From assembly GCF_022554085.1 (NCBI RefSeq), contig NZ_JAKFYR010000007.1, forward strand, positions 158,914 to 222,913: 64,000 nt of DNA, read 5' to 3'. This stretch comes from Rhodococcus sp. CH91. GTDB taxonomy: Bacteria; Actinomycetota; Actinomycetes; Mycobacteriales; Mycobacteriaceae. Shown here one piece after another: positions 1-7,713 of this stretch. Within the stretch, counting starts at the first letter, position 1; each line of letters opens with the position of its first letter. The translations under genes were made by a program, and so were the position numbers. The notes below the pieces were generated by a model. The model saw only the letters and a list, made by a program, of their open reading frames with translations. It ran no database searches and was not told where the DNA came from.

Positions 1-1387
1 GCCGGCCACCGCCGACCCCGATGTCCTGAGGAAACTCGTCGACGCCGGAATGGACGTCGCCCGCCTGAACTTCAGTCACGGAGAGCACGCCGACCACGAG
101 GGCCACTACAACCGTGTCCGCGCCGCATCGGAGGACTCCGGCCACGCGGTCGGCATCCTCGCCGATCTGCAAGGCCCGAAGATCCGCCTGGGCCGTTTTG
201 CCGAGGGCCGCACGGTGTGGGAGAACGGGGAGGTCGTCCGCATCACCGTCGACGACGTCGTCGGCCACCACGACCGTGTCTCGACCACCTACAAGGAACT
301 CGCTCAGGACGCCGTCGCAGGCGACCGTCTGCTCGTAGACGACGGCAAGGTCGGGCTGGTCGTCGAGTCGGTCGAGGGCAACGACGTCGTCTGCCGGGTC
401 ACCGAGGGTGGACCGGTCAGCAACAACAAGGGCGTCTCCCTGCCGGGAATGAACGTCTCCGTTCCGGCTATGTCGGAGAAGGACATCGAGGACCTCGAGT
501 TCGCGCTGCGCCTCGGTGTCGACTTCATCGCGCTGTCGTTCGTACGGTCCCCCGCGGACGTCGAACTCGTTCACGAGGTGATGGACCGCGTCGGCCGGCG
601 TGTCCCGGTGATCGCCAAACTCGAGAAGCCCGAGGCCGTCGAGAACCTCGAAGCGGTGGTCCTCGCGTTCGATGCGGTGATGGTGGCACGCGGTGACCTC
701 GGCGTCGAGCTTCCCCTCGAGGAAGTGCCGCTGGTGCAGAAGCGCGCGATCCAGATCGCCCGCGAGAACGCCAAGCCCGTCATCGTCGCGACGCAGATGC
801 TCGAATCGATGATCGAGAACTCGCGCCCGACCCGGGCCGAGGCCTCCGATGTGGCCAACGCGGTGCTCGACGGTACCGATGCCGTGATGCTCTCGGGGGA
901 GACCTCCGTCGGCAAGTTCCCGGTCGAAACGGTCCGCACGATGGCGCGCATCATCACCGCGGTCGAATCCGATTCGACGGAAGTGCCTGCGCTGACGCAT
1001 GTTCCGCGTACCAAGCGCGGTGTCATCTCCTATGCCGCCCGCGACATCGGTGAGCGTCTCGACGCGAAGGCGCTCGTGGCCTTCACCCAGACCGGCGACA
1101 CCGTGCGCCGTCTCGCGCGTCTGCACACGCCGCTGCCCTTGCTCGCTTTCACGCCCGTCCCGCACATCCGCAACCAGCTGGCGCTCACCTGGGGGACCGA
1201 GACGTTCTCGGTCGAGCCGGTGGACACCACCGATCAGATGGTCGAGCAGGTCGACGCCGCGCTGCTGTCCCTGGGGCGCTACCAGCGTGGCGACCTCGTG
1301 GTGATCGTCGCCGGAGCGCCCCCGGGGCGTTCGGGGTCGACCAACCTCATCCACGTTCATCGTCTGGGTGAGAAAGACAGTCGGTGA
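1..1387 (+). CDS. pyk: Pyruvate kinase, 5' end cut off by the window
   Basis: Pyruvate kinase converts phosphoenolpyruvate and ADP to pyruvate and ATP at the end of glycolysis. The reading frame is open from base 2, so the gene starts upstream of the window; only the first few N-terminal residues seem to be missing, because the visible part opens with the usual early block ending in MDVARLNFSHG. Family blocks follow: the ADLQGPKIRLG segment, the B domain, the active-site stretch VARGDLGVELP, the VATQMLESM segment, the DAVMLSGET block and the C-terminal allosteric domain. The next gene, a thioesterase, starts inside the stop codon (GTGA overlap), so the two are probably co-transcribed. M. tuberculosis has the same pykA-tesB pair. 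The identity is secure; only the exact start is unseen. Confidence 0.97.
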   Translation, partial: PATADPDVLRKLVDAGMDVARLNFSHGEHADHEGHYNRVRAASEDSGHAVGILADLQGPKIRLGRFAEGRTVWENGEVVRITVDDVVGHHDRVSTTYKELAQDAVAGDRLLVDDGKVGLVVESVEGNDVVCRVTEGGPVSNNKGVSLPGMNVSVPAMSEKDIEDLEFALRLGVDFIALSFVRSPADVELVHEVMDRVGRRVPVIAKLEKPEAVENLEAVVLAFDAVMVARGDLGVELPLEEVPLVQKRAIQIARENAKPVIVATQMLESMIENSRPTRAEASDVANAVLDGTDAVMLSGETSVGKFPVETVRTMARIITAVESDSTEVPALTHVPRTKRGVISYAARDIGERLDAKALVAFTQTGDTVRRLARLHTPLPLLAFTPVPHIRNQLALTWGTETFSVEPVDTTDQMVEQVDAALLSLGRYQRGDLVVIVAGAPPGRSGSTNLIHVHRLGEKDSR

Positions 1388-2271
1388 CGCACGCCGACAC
1401 GACCGATCTCGATGTTCTCCTCGATCTGCTGGATCTGCAGCAGATCGGGGAGAACGTCTTCCGCGGCGAGCACCCGGCGCAGGTCGGCAGCCGGACCTTC
1501 GGTGGGCAGCTCGTCGCTCAGGCGCTCGTCGCTGCAGGTCGCACTGTGGGTGATCGTCCCGTGCACGCGCTCAACGCCCACTTCATCCGGGGCGGTGATG
1601 TCAAGCGGCCCATCGACTATCACGTCGTCACCCACCGCGACGGCCGCGATTTTGCGAACCGGATGGTCACCGCCTGCCAGGACGGGCAGGAACTGTTCGT
1701 CATGCTCACCGCATTCCAGCGGTGGGGCCGGGGCCTCGAGCATTCGGTGACCGTCCCCGACGTCCCGCTGCCCGATGCGCTGCCGCCGATCGGGGAGCGG
1801 CTGCGCGGCTTCGAGGAACAACTGCCGCATTTCGTCGGAGCGCTCAAACCGATCGACATGCGGTATGCCAACGACCCGGCCTGGATCCTCCGCGGGACCG
1901 GTGAGAAGCTCGGCCACAACCGGGTCTGGATGCGCGCGGACGGGCAACTCCCGGGCGACGACCCGCTTCTCCACGTCGCCACGCTGGCCTACGCGTCGGA
2001 CACGACCGTGCTCGATTCGATCCTCACCACCCACGGTTTGTCGTGGGGACTCGATCGGATCGTCGCCGCGACCGTCAACCACTCGATCTGGTTCCACCGC
2101 CCACTCCGCTTCGACGAGTGGCATCTGTACGCCACGGAGTCGCCGGTGGCGGCCGGTTCGCGCGGGATGGCCACCGGGCGCTACTTCACCATCGAGGGTG
2201 AACTCGTGGCCACGGTGGTCCAGGAAGGGCTCATCCGTCATTTCCCTCCGCGCCGCCCGGCGGGGGACTGA
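1384..2271 (+). CDS. tesB: Acyl-CoA thioesterase II (TesB family)
   Basis: This 295-residue protein is a double-hotdog acyl-CoA thioesterase that hydrolyses acyl-CoA to free acid and CoA. The N-terminal half carries the family block RTFGGQLVAQALVAAGRTV followed by HALNAHFIRGGD, and the C-terminal half has LSWGLDRIVAATVNHSIWFHRPL with the conserved catalytic-type Asp-His-Ser region. Length is normal for TesB. The GTG start overlaps the pyk stop by four bases, typical of translational coupling. Its last 41 bases overlap the 3' end of the convergent MarR gene, so there is no room for a terminator between them. The in vivo chain-length preference cannot be read from sequence. Confidence 0.95.
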   Translation: MTHADTTDLDVLLDLLDLQQIGENVFRGEHPAQVGSRTFGGQLVAQALVAAGRTVGDRPVHALNAHFIRGGDVKRPIDYHVVTHRDGRDFANRMVTACQDGQELFVMLTAFQRWGRGLEHSVTVPDVPLPDALPPIGERLRGFEEQLPHFVGALKPIDMRYANDPAWILRGTGEKLGHNRVWMRADGQLPGDDPLLHVATLAYASDTTVLDSILTTHGLSWGLDRIVAATVNHSIWFHRPLRFDEWHLYATESPVAAGSRGMATGRYFTIEGELVATVVQEGLIRHFPPRRPAGD

Positions 2272-2764
2272 CCGCAGGTCGTGCACTGCGCGCTTCGTCC
2301 GATGCGGGGGAACGTTCGGCCAGTCGATCGAGTGCGGCGGACAGGGCGCGCATCCCTTCCACGACGGTTCCGAGTTCCTCGAGACCGGTCTCCTCGCGAA
2401 GCCCTCGCGCGGCGACGGCATGCGCCGGGGCGATGGCACGGATCGCCTCGCGACCGGCGGGCGTCATCGCGACGAGCTTGGCGCGCCGGTGCGCGGGATT
2501 GGGTCGGTACTCCGCGAGACCCCTGTCGACCAGAAGATCGGCGACGCGCTGCACGCTCTGCCGGGTGATGCCCATCTCGCGTGCGATGGTGGAGACCGGC
2601 AGGGGAGTGGGTGAGAGTGCACCGAGGACCTGCCACCAGGTGGCGGTCAGGCCGACGGGACGCGCCAGTGTCTCGGCAAGTGCGAGGAACTGCCCGTTGA
2701 GACGGAAGACGGTCACTGCTGCCGCGCTGAGCAGTTCGACCTCGGTGTCGTTTCTCTCCGTCAC
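2231..2764 (-). CDS. MarR-family transcriptional regulator
   Basis: A 177-residue winged-helix regulator. The DNA-binding region lies at about residues 56-105, with the helix-turn-helix STIAREMGITRQSVQRVADL and a wing containing NPAHRRAKLVAMTPAG, which is classic MarR. I start it at GTG 2764, inside the TGA of the upstream DJ-1-like gene (4-base overlap), instead of the longer open frame up to 3292, because that extension is only an out-of-frame reading of the upstream gene. It is the second gene of a two-gene operon and is the natural candidate to bind the paired inverted repeats in front of that operon. The inducing ligand is unknown. The 3' end overlaps tesB by 41 bases. Confidence 0.92.
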   Translation of the reverse strand: MTERNDTEVELLSAAAVTVFRLNGQFLALAETLARPVGLTATWWQVLGALSPTPLPVSTIAREMGITRQSVQRVADLLVDRGLAEYRPNPAHRRAKLVAMTPAGREAIRAIAPAHAVAARGLREETGLEELGTVVEGMRALSAALDRLAERSPASDEARSARPAVSPPPGGAEGNDG

Positions 2765-3378
2765 GACCCGGACGTCATGAGGTCGTGGTAACCGCGGGGG
2801 TCGTGGTCCCCGTACAGGGCGTACCAGGCGGCCAGAGTGCGCGGTTCGTAGAGGTCGAGCCGTTCGAAGATCGCGCGGGCGAAGTCCACCGGGGTGATCC
2901 CGCTGGCGGTGATCAGATCGCCGTCCGTGACCGCGGGCTCGTCCCGATACAGGTGGCTGCCCCCGTATCCGACGGCCTGCAGGAATTCGGCGGCATTGCT
3001 CGTGTGTGACCGATCGTCGAGCATTCCTGCAGCGGCGAGCGCGCCGGTGGCACCGCACGTTGCGGCTACGGGGACACCGGAGTCGAGGAACTGCCGGGCC
3101 TTGTCGACGAAGGGGGCAAAGGCTTCCGTGGGCCAGATGTCGTTGCCGGCGAGGATCAATATCGCGCTGTCGGCCGGGTCCACTTCCTCGAGGTGCATGT
3201 CCGGCACGATCCGGAGTCCGCCCATCGTCGTGACCGGCTCCCGTGAGGCTCCGACCGTGCGGATGCGGTACCGCCCGGGCTGCCGCTGCCATGCGGGATT
3301 CGATATCGCGGTGGTGACGTATCCGATCTCCCAGTCCGCCAGGCTGTCGTATACGGCGACGTGAACTGTTTCAGTCAT
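2761..3378 (-). CDS. DJ-1/PfpI (class I glutamine amidotransferase-like) protein
   Basis: A 205-residue member of the DJ-1/PfpI/ThiJ superfamily. The nucleophile-elbow cysteine is Cys108 in PVAATCGATGALA, and the acidic partner expected near the N-terminus is Glu17 in ADWEIGY. Family members are proteases, chaperones, glyoxalase-like enzymes, isonitrile hydratases or amidases; sequence alone does not choose among them. The ATG lies about six bases downstream of a promoter -10-like element with no ribosome binding site, so the transcript is probably leaderless. The operator pair covers this promoter and the first base of the start codon. The gene is translationally coupled to the downstream MarR gene, suggesting a self-regulated response unit. 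Confidence 0.88.
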   Translation of the reverse strand: MTETVHVAVYDSLADWEIGYVTTAISNPAWQRQPGRYRIRTVGASREPVTTMGGLRIVPDMHLEEVDPADSAILILAGNDIWPTEAFAPFVDKARQFLDSGVPVAATCGATGALAAAGMLDDRSHTSNAAEFLQAVGYGGSHLYRDEPAVTDGDLITASGITPVDFARAIFERLDLYEPRTLAAWYALYGDHDPRGYHDLMTSGS

Positions 3379-3413
3379 GACAACATGCTGTCAAAATGAC
3401 AGGACGGTGTCAA
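3378..3413 (-). promoter_or_regulatory. Leaderless promoter under two tandem TGACA-N6-TGTCA operators
   Basis: Read on the minus strand there is a perfect TTGACA at 3413-3408, 17 bases, then CAGCAT at 3390-3385, six bases, then the ATG of the DJ-1-like gene. Two inverted repeats of identical layout, TGACA-N6-TGTCA, sit at 3378-3393 and 3397-3412, centred 19 bp apart. The distal copy covers the -35 element and the proximal copy covers the -10 element and start codon. Together they also form the 15-bp palindrome CTGTCAAAATGACAG at 3388-3402. The repeats are seen directly; binding by the co-transcribed MarR protein is inference. Confidence 0.7.
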
Positions 3414-3441
3414 TGCACCGTCGCCGAGAGGTACGGGTGAT

Positions 3442-3471
3442 TTGCCCGCTGGTCGCAGAGGCGATTAGCCT
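3442..3471 (+). promoter_or_regulatory. Candidate promoter for the leader peptide and metQNI operon
   Basis: TTGCCC at 3442-3447 and TAGCCT at 3466-3471 are separated by 18 bases, a plausible sigma-A promoter for a high-GC actinobacterium. Transcription would begin near 3478, leaving about 60 bases before the leader peptide start. The same pair with the same spacing occurs ahead of rpsA at the end of the window. It is an eye-read candidate only. Confidence 0.45.
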
Positions 3472-3536
3472 CGATCGGGACCACCTTGCGGTGTCACTGT
3501 CGTCGAAGGCCGCATCGGGCCTCATCGGAGGAGAAC

Positions 3537-3614
3537 ATGGGCAACACCCCCACGCAGACTGTGAGCACACGCGCTCGTCGCGCCGTGGCTCCTGCGTGTT
3601 GTCGTTGCCGCTGA
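3537..3614 (+). CDS. Cysteine-ended leader peptide (25 residues), putative attenuator
   Basis: A 25-codon reading frame with a strong ribosome binding site (GGAGGA at 3527-3532) that ends in Ala-Cys-Cys-Arg-Cys-Arg just before TGA. Three cysteine codons within the last five sense codons, in a peptide otherwise free of cysteine, is the hallmark of a translated leader that senses charged tRNA-Cys; polycysteine leader ORFs of this kind are described as cysteine-responsive attenuators in mycobacteria. Immediately downstream come several mutually exclusive hairpins, and the operon that follows imports a sulfur amino acid. The peptide and its codons are seen directly; the regulatory role is inference. 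The start of the oxygenase gene is 127 bases downstream. Confidence 0.72.
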   Translation: MGNTPTQTVSTRARRAVAPACCRCR

Positions 3615-3620
3615 TCGTCC

Positions 3621-3706
3621 CCGCCCAGGGGCGGCACGCCCCCGTGCTTCCGAGGTTCCCCGGAACCCGCCGGGACCGAGAGTCCGGCGCAGGCCCGGCC
3701 CTCGGA
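3621..3706 (+). promoter_or_regulatory. Overlapping hairpins after the cysteine leader (attenuator region)
   Basis: Three short hairpins share bases and cannot form together: A, CCGCCC/GGGCGG at 3621-3634; B, GGGGC/GCCCC at 3628-3642; C, GCACG/CGTGC at 3634-3647. A further hairpin GGTTCC/GGAACC lies at 3654-3667, and TCCGAG at 3649-3654 can instead pair with CTCGGA at 3701-3706. Such competing pairs immediately after a leader peptide are what ribosome-stalling attenuation needs. There is no U-rich tract, so a Rho-dependent or translational mechanism is as likely as intrinsic termination. Confidence 0.45.
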
Positions 3707-3741
3707 GTACGTGCATCCGATGTGGTTTCGAAAGGCTCATC

Positions 3742-4770
3742 ATGTCCGATTCGGCGGCATTGCCCGTCATCGATCTGTCCGACCTCGACGGCGACCGGGC
3801 CACCCGCGCTGCGCTGCTCGATCGTCTCCGGACGGCCACCCACGAGATCGGCTTCTTCCATCTCGCCGGTCACGGGATCGACCCTGCGCTCGCAGACGAA
3901 CTCGTCGCCACGGCCCGCGCGTTCTTCGCCCTCCCCGAGGCGGAGAAGCTCGCAATCGAGAACGTCCGCTCGCCCCACTTCCGGGGTTACACGCGCGTCG
4001 GAGGCGAACGTACCCAGGGATATGTCGACTGGCGCGAACAGCTCGACATCGGTCCGGAACGCGAGGCCGTCACCGAGCTCGACCCCGAGCGTCCCTGGGA
4101 GGTGCTGCACGGTCCCAATCTGTGGCCGGCAGGCATTCCGCAGCTACGGGAGTCGGCGCTGCGCTGGATCGACGAGGTCGGCGAGGTCGGCCGCCGACTC
4201 CTCGGCGCCTGGGCCGAATCGCTCGGCGCCCCGGCCGACCACTTCGACGAGGCGTTCGCCGATCCCGACCCTCTTCTGAAGATCGCGCGGTATCCCGGGC
4301 ACGACCGGTCGATCACCGATCAGGGCGTCGGCAGCCACAAGGATGTCGGAGCGCTGACGCTGCTGTATCCCGAACCGGGCAGCACCGGCTTCCAGGTCGA
4401 ACGCGAGGGCCGATGGGTCGAGATCGAACCCCTCCCAGGACATTTCATCGTCAACATCGGTGAGCTCCTCGAGGTGGCCACCGGGGGCTACCTGCAGGCG
4501 ACAGTCCACCGGGTGCTGCCCCCGCCCGCCGGCACCGACCGGGTGTCGTTGCCGTTCTTCCTCAATCCCGGTCTCGACAAGGCACTTCCGCCGGTGGACC
4601 TGCCCGCGGACCTCGCAGCTGCCGCACGCGGCGTCGGGCCCGACGAGCACGGCGGAAGACTGCACGCGGTCTACGGACTCAACGCGCTCAAGTCCCGTCT
4701 GCGGGCACACCCGAACGTGGCGGAGCGTTTCCACGGCGATCTCCTCCGTCGCCTCGCCGCCTCCCGATAA
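3742..4770 (+). CDS. 2-oxoglutarate/Fe(II) oxygenase, isopenicillin-N-synthase-like
   Basis: A 342-residue non-haem iron oxygenase of the isopenicillin N synthase/flavonol synthase fold. The N-terminal DIOX_N region includes HEIGFFHLAGHGID (residues 34-47). The iron triad is His199-x-Asp201 in GSHKDVGALTLLYP and His256 in LQATVHRVLPP; the co-substrate carboxylate is probably held by Arg267-x-Ser269. Enzymes of this group typically couple 2-oxoglutarate and O2 to hydroxylation or oxidative cleavage. It is first in an operon with metQNI, 45 bases ahead of metQ, and behind a cysteine leader, so a substrate derived from methionine or another sulfur amino acid is a reasonable guess. The actual substrate is not known. 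Confidence 0.88.
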   Translation: MSDSAALPVIDLSDLDGDRATRAALLDRLRTATHEIGFFHLAGHGIDPALADELVATARAFFALPEAEKLAIENVRSPHFRGYTRVGGERTQGYVDWREQLDIGPEREAVTELDPERPWEVLHGPNLWPAGIPQLRESALRWIDEVGEVGRRLLGAWAESLGAPADHFDEAFADPDPLLKIARYPGHDRSITDQGVGSHKDVGALTLLYPEPGSTGFQVEREGRWVEIEPLPGHFIVNIGELLEVATGGYLQATVHRVLPPPAGTDRVSLPFFLNPGLDKALPPVDLPADLAAAARGVGPDEHGGRLHAVYGLNALKSRLRAHPNVAERFHGDLLRRLAASR

Positions 4771-4815
4771 TCGATTCTGTCCGTCCCGTACCCCCCAACG
4801 GAAGGTAACCACCTG

Positions 4816-5652
4816 ATGTCCCTGCGTCGTATCATCGTCGCGTCCGCCGCTCTCACCCTCGCCGCGGGCCTCGCGGCCTGCTCGTCGTCCGAGAGCGACG
4901 GCACGACCCTCCGGATCTCCGCGTCGTCGACCCCGCACGTCGAGATCCTCGATCAGATCGTGAACACCGGAGCGCTCGGCGACTACCGGCTCGACATCGT
5001 CGAGATCACCGGCGAGGTCGATCCCAACGAGCTGCTCGAGGCCGGTGACGTCGACGCGAACTTCTTCCAGCACGAGCCGTACCTGACGGACTGGCAGAAG
5101 CAGAAGGGTGTGGACGATCTCGTACAGGTCGCCGACGTGCACCTCGAGCCCATCGGCCTCTACTCGAACAAGATCACCTCGCTCGACGAGCTGAAGGACG
5201 GCGACACCGTCGCCGTGCCGCGCGACACCACCAACTACGCTCGTGCGCTGTACCTGCTCGAATCCGCAGGTCTGCTCGAGATGGACGTGCCCTTCGAGGA
5301 GGCCGACCTGTCGGTGGTCACCGAATCGAACATCACCGCCAATCCGAAGAATCTGAACCTCGTCGGCATCGAGCGCCCCCAGCTCGCCCGCCAGCTCGAC
5401 GACGCGCAGATCACCGCCGCCGTCATCAACTCGAACTACGCGCTCGAAGCCGGCCTGAATCCCTCCGAGGACGCCATCCTCACCGAAGAGGTCGAGGGCA
5501 ATCCCTTCTCCAACCTGCTGGTCGTGCGGGCCGAGAACGAAAACGACCCGGTCGTCACCGCCCTGGCGGAGGCCCTCGAATCGCCCGAGACCGCTGCCTG
5601 GATCGACGAGACCTACTCGGGTGCGGTGCTGCCCGTCCACCCGACGAACTGA
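4816..5652 (+). CDS. metQ: Methionine ABC transporter substrate-binding lipoprotein
   Basis: A 278-residue NlpA/MetQ-family lipoprotein that would capture D- or L-methionine at the outer face of the membrane. The N-terminus is a lipoprotein signal ending at LAAC with Cys22 as the lipidated residue. MetQ signature stretches are present: VDANFFQHEPYL, the IGLYSNKI region, GDTVAVPRDTTNYARALYLL, and VINSNYALEAGL. Start ATG 4816 is preceded by GGAAGG. The stop codon shares one base with the metN start, so binding protein, ATPase and permease form one operon in the order Q-N-I. Specificity for methionine rests on family; other small amino acids or dipeptides cannot be fully excluded. Confidence 0.93.
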   Translation: MSLRRIIVASAALTLAAGLAACSSSESDGTTLRISASSTPHVEILDQIVNTGALGDYRLDIVEITGEVDPNELLEAGDVDANFFQHEPYLTDWQKQKGVDDLVQVADVHLEPIGLYSNKITSLDELKDGDTVAVPRDTTNYARALYLLESAGLLEMDVPFEEADLSVVTESNITANPKNLNLVGIERPQLARQLDDAQITAAVINSNYALEAGLNPSEDAILTEEVEGNPFSNLLVVRAENENDPVVTALAEALESPETAAWIDETYSGAVLPVHPTN

Positions 5653-6671
5653 TGATCGTCGTCGAGAACCTCGTCAAGACCTTCCCCGGAGCCGGGCGTT
5701 CCGGGGAGGTCGCGGCGCTGCGCGGGGTGTCACTGCAGATCCCCGACGGGGAGATCTACGGCATCGTGGGACCGTCGGGATCCGGCAAGTCCACCCTGCT
5801 GCGTTGCCTGAACCTGCTCGAACGCCCCACCTCGGGACGGATCCTGCTCGGCAAGGACGATCTGTCGACCCTGTCCGGGGCGCAGCTGCGATCGGCCCGT
5901 CGCCGGATCGGAACGGTCTTCCAGCAGTTCAATCTGCTGCATTCGCGCACCGTGATCCGGAATGTGGAGTTCCCGCTCGAGGTGGCCGGGGTGAGCAAGG
6001 AGCAGCGCCGGAAACGAGCCCTGGAACTGCTCGATCTCGTCGGCCTGGCGGGCAAGGGCGAGAGTTATCCGTCGCAACTGTCCGGCGGCCAGCAGCAGCG
6101 TGTGGGGATCGCCCGTGCGCTCGCGGCCGAACCCGAGGTGCTCCTGTGCGACGAGGCGACGAGCGCCCTGGATCCGGACACCACCGACCAGGTCCTCGAT
6201 CTCGTCGCCGAGGTGAACCGGCGGCTCGGCGTCACGGTCGTGGTCATCACCCACGAGCTCGGGGTGCTGCGCCGGATCTGCACCTCGGCCGCGCGACTCG
6301 ATGCGGGCCGGGTCGTCGAGACCGGCCGGATCGTCGATCTCGTGGCCGACCCGCGGTCCGCGCTCGGGGCTGCGCTCGTCCCTGTCGGAAGCGATCCGTC
6401 GGTCGGCTCGAGCACCGACACCGCGCTGGTCACCGCCATCGGTGACGCCGCGCACGGGCCGTGGCTCGCGGAGATGATCCGTGCGCTCGACGCCGACGTG
6501 GCCGTCGTCGGGGGCCGGGTCGAGCAGGTCGGCAGCGTGACCGTGGGCCGCATGAGGCTGCGATTCACGGCGGGCACGAACCGGGCGCGTATCGAAGGAT
6601 TCGTGGCGGAACGTCCGTACCTGAGCCTGGCGTGGGGGACGGAAGCCGAACTGGAGGGACTCACGGAATGA
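5652..6671 (+). CDS. metN: Methionine ABC transporter ATP-binding protein with NIL domain
   Basis: A 339-residue ATPase that powers methionine import. Walker A is GPSGSGKS at residues 40-47, the signature LSGGQQQR at 143-150, Walker B with LLCDEATS around 164-171, and the H-loop in VITHELG. After the ATPase core, roughly residues 265-335 form the C-terminal NIL regulatory domain that binds methionine and inhibits transport in characterised MetN proteins. The domain marks this as MetN and not a generic amino-acid ATPase. It overlaps metQ by one base and is followed by metI after 13 bases. Confidence 0.94.
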   Translation: MIVVENLVKTFPGAGRSGEVAALRGVSLQIPDGEIYGIVGPSGSGKSTLLRCLNLLERPTSGRILLGKDDLSTLSGAQLRSARRRIGTVFQQFNLLHSRTVIRNVEFPLEVAGVSKEQRRKRALELLDLVGLAGKGESYPSQLSGGQQQRVGIARALAAEPEVLLCDEATSALDPDTTDQVLDLVAEVNRRLGVTVVVITHELGVLRRICTSAARLDAGRVVETGRIVDLVADPRSALGAALVPVGSDPSVGSSTDTALVTAIGDAAHGPWLAEMIRALDADVAVVGGRVEQVGSVTVGRMRLRFTAGTNRARIEGFVAERPYLSLAWGTEAELEGLTE

Positions 6672-6684
6672 GGGTGCAGGCGCG

Positions 6685-7353
6685 ATGAACAAGCTGCAGT
6701 GGTACGACGCCCTGCCCGAGGTGTGGGAAGCGACCCTCGAGACGCTCTACATGGTCGCGGTGTCGTTCGTGCTGACGGTCGTCGGTGGTGTGCTGGTCGG
6801 GATCGTGTTGCAGTTGACGTCCCCGTCCGGGCTGTGGCCCCGCAGGACGCTCAACACCGTCCTCGGGGTGGTCGTCAACCTGTTCCGGTCCCTGCCCTTC
6901 CTCATCCTGCTGATCGCGCTGATCGGGTTCACCCGATTCGTCGTGGGCACCGCGATCGGCCCGACCGCGGCGATCGTGCCGCTCACCATCGGTGCCATTC
7001 CGTTCTTCGGCCGCATCGTCGAATCCGCATTGCGGGAGGTCCCGCGCGGCAGGGTCGAGGCAGCGCAGGCGATGGGCGCCACCAACGGGCAGATTGTTCG
7101 CAAGGTGCTGCTCCCGGAGGCCCTGTCGCCGCTGGTGGCCGGTGCCACCCTCACGCTCGTGCTGCTGGTGGGGTACTCGGCGATGGCCGGGGTCATCGGC
7201 GGCGGGGGGCTCGGTGACTTCGCGATCGTGTACGGCTACCAGCGTTTCAACACTCCGGTCCTACTCGTGGCGGTCGTCGTGCTCATCGTCATGGTGCAGA
7301 TCATGCAGTCGATCGGCGATCTGATGATCCGGAGACTCGCGCACCGGCGGTGA
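6685..7353 (+). CDS. metI: Methionine ABC transporter permease
   Basis: A 222-residue integral membrane permease with about five transmembrane segments and the inner-membrane coupling loop EVPRGRVEAAQAMGATNGQIVRKVLLPEAL, matching the MetI/BPD type. It includes the typical N-terminal block YMVAVSFVLTVVGGVLVGIVL and FRSLPFLILLIALIGFTRF. It is the last gene of the oxygenase-metQNI operon. An inverted repeat spans its stop codon and may end the transcript. Confidence 0.94.
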   Translation: MNKLQWYDALPEVWEATLETLYMVAVSFVLTVVGGVLVGIVLQLTSPSGLWPRRTLNTVLGVVVNLFRSLPFLILLIALIGFTRFVVGTAIGPTAAIVPLTIGAIPFFGRIVESALREVPRGRVEAAQAMGATNGQIVRKVLLPEALSPLVAGATLTLVLLVGYSAMAGVIGGGGLGDFAIVYGYQRFNTPVLLVAVVVLIVMVQIMQSIGDLMIRRLAHRR

Positions 7354-7376
7354 CGACCCGCACAGGGCCGGTGCGC
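7339..7376 (+). terminator. Inverted repeat at the end of metI, possible terminator
   Basis: GCGCACCGG at 7339-7347 pairs perfectly with CCGGTGCGC at 7368-7376 over a 20-base loop that contains the metI stop codon. No U-tract follows, which is common for actinobacterial stem-loop terminators. The following bases up to 7713 hold no convincing gene. Confidence 0.4.
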
Positions 7377-7713
7377 TCCGCGGTGGCAGAGGATGCGGTC
7401 ACCTCTCGGCGGAGATCCGATCTCGGTGCTTCTCGTGGCATGCCGGATCGAGACGCGACCGGCTTCATCTCGATGTCGTCTACCTGCCCGTTTCGGGTGC
7501 CGCGATAATTTGGTGACCATCCACAATCCGATCGCGAGACCGATGTCACACTTGATAGTATTCTGTTATCGAATCCGCTCACGGCCGAGCGGGATCAGGG
7601 GAACAGACGCAATCGACCTCTCCGGAGGTTCGCTCGTCACCGACGATCCACGGTGGTGAGCCGAGTGTGGGGGACACGGGATGCGCTGTTCCGGGGAGGG
7701 AACGGAGAAGTTT
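7377..7713. other. Gene-free stretch with an AT-rich patch
   Basis: No coding signal of the right composition is seen here on either strand. Around 7548-7575 is a locally AT-rich patch in otherwise GC-rich DNA, containing GATAGTATTCTGTTATC, in which GATA and TATC form an imperfect palindrome. It lies about 145 bases upstream of the small membrane protein gene and may hold its promoter or an operator. No clear -35/-10 pair could be assigned. Confidence 0.3.

Noticed and set aside
2231-3292. Long MarR open frame extending upstream
   Set aside because: The extra N-terminal part is an out-of-frame reading of the DJ-1-like gene; GTG 2764 with the overlap is the sensible start.
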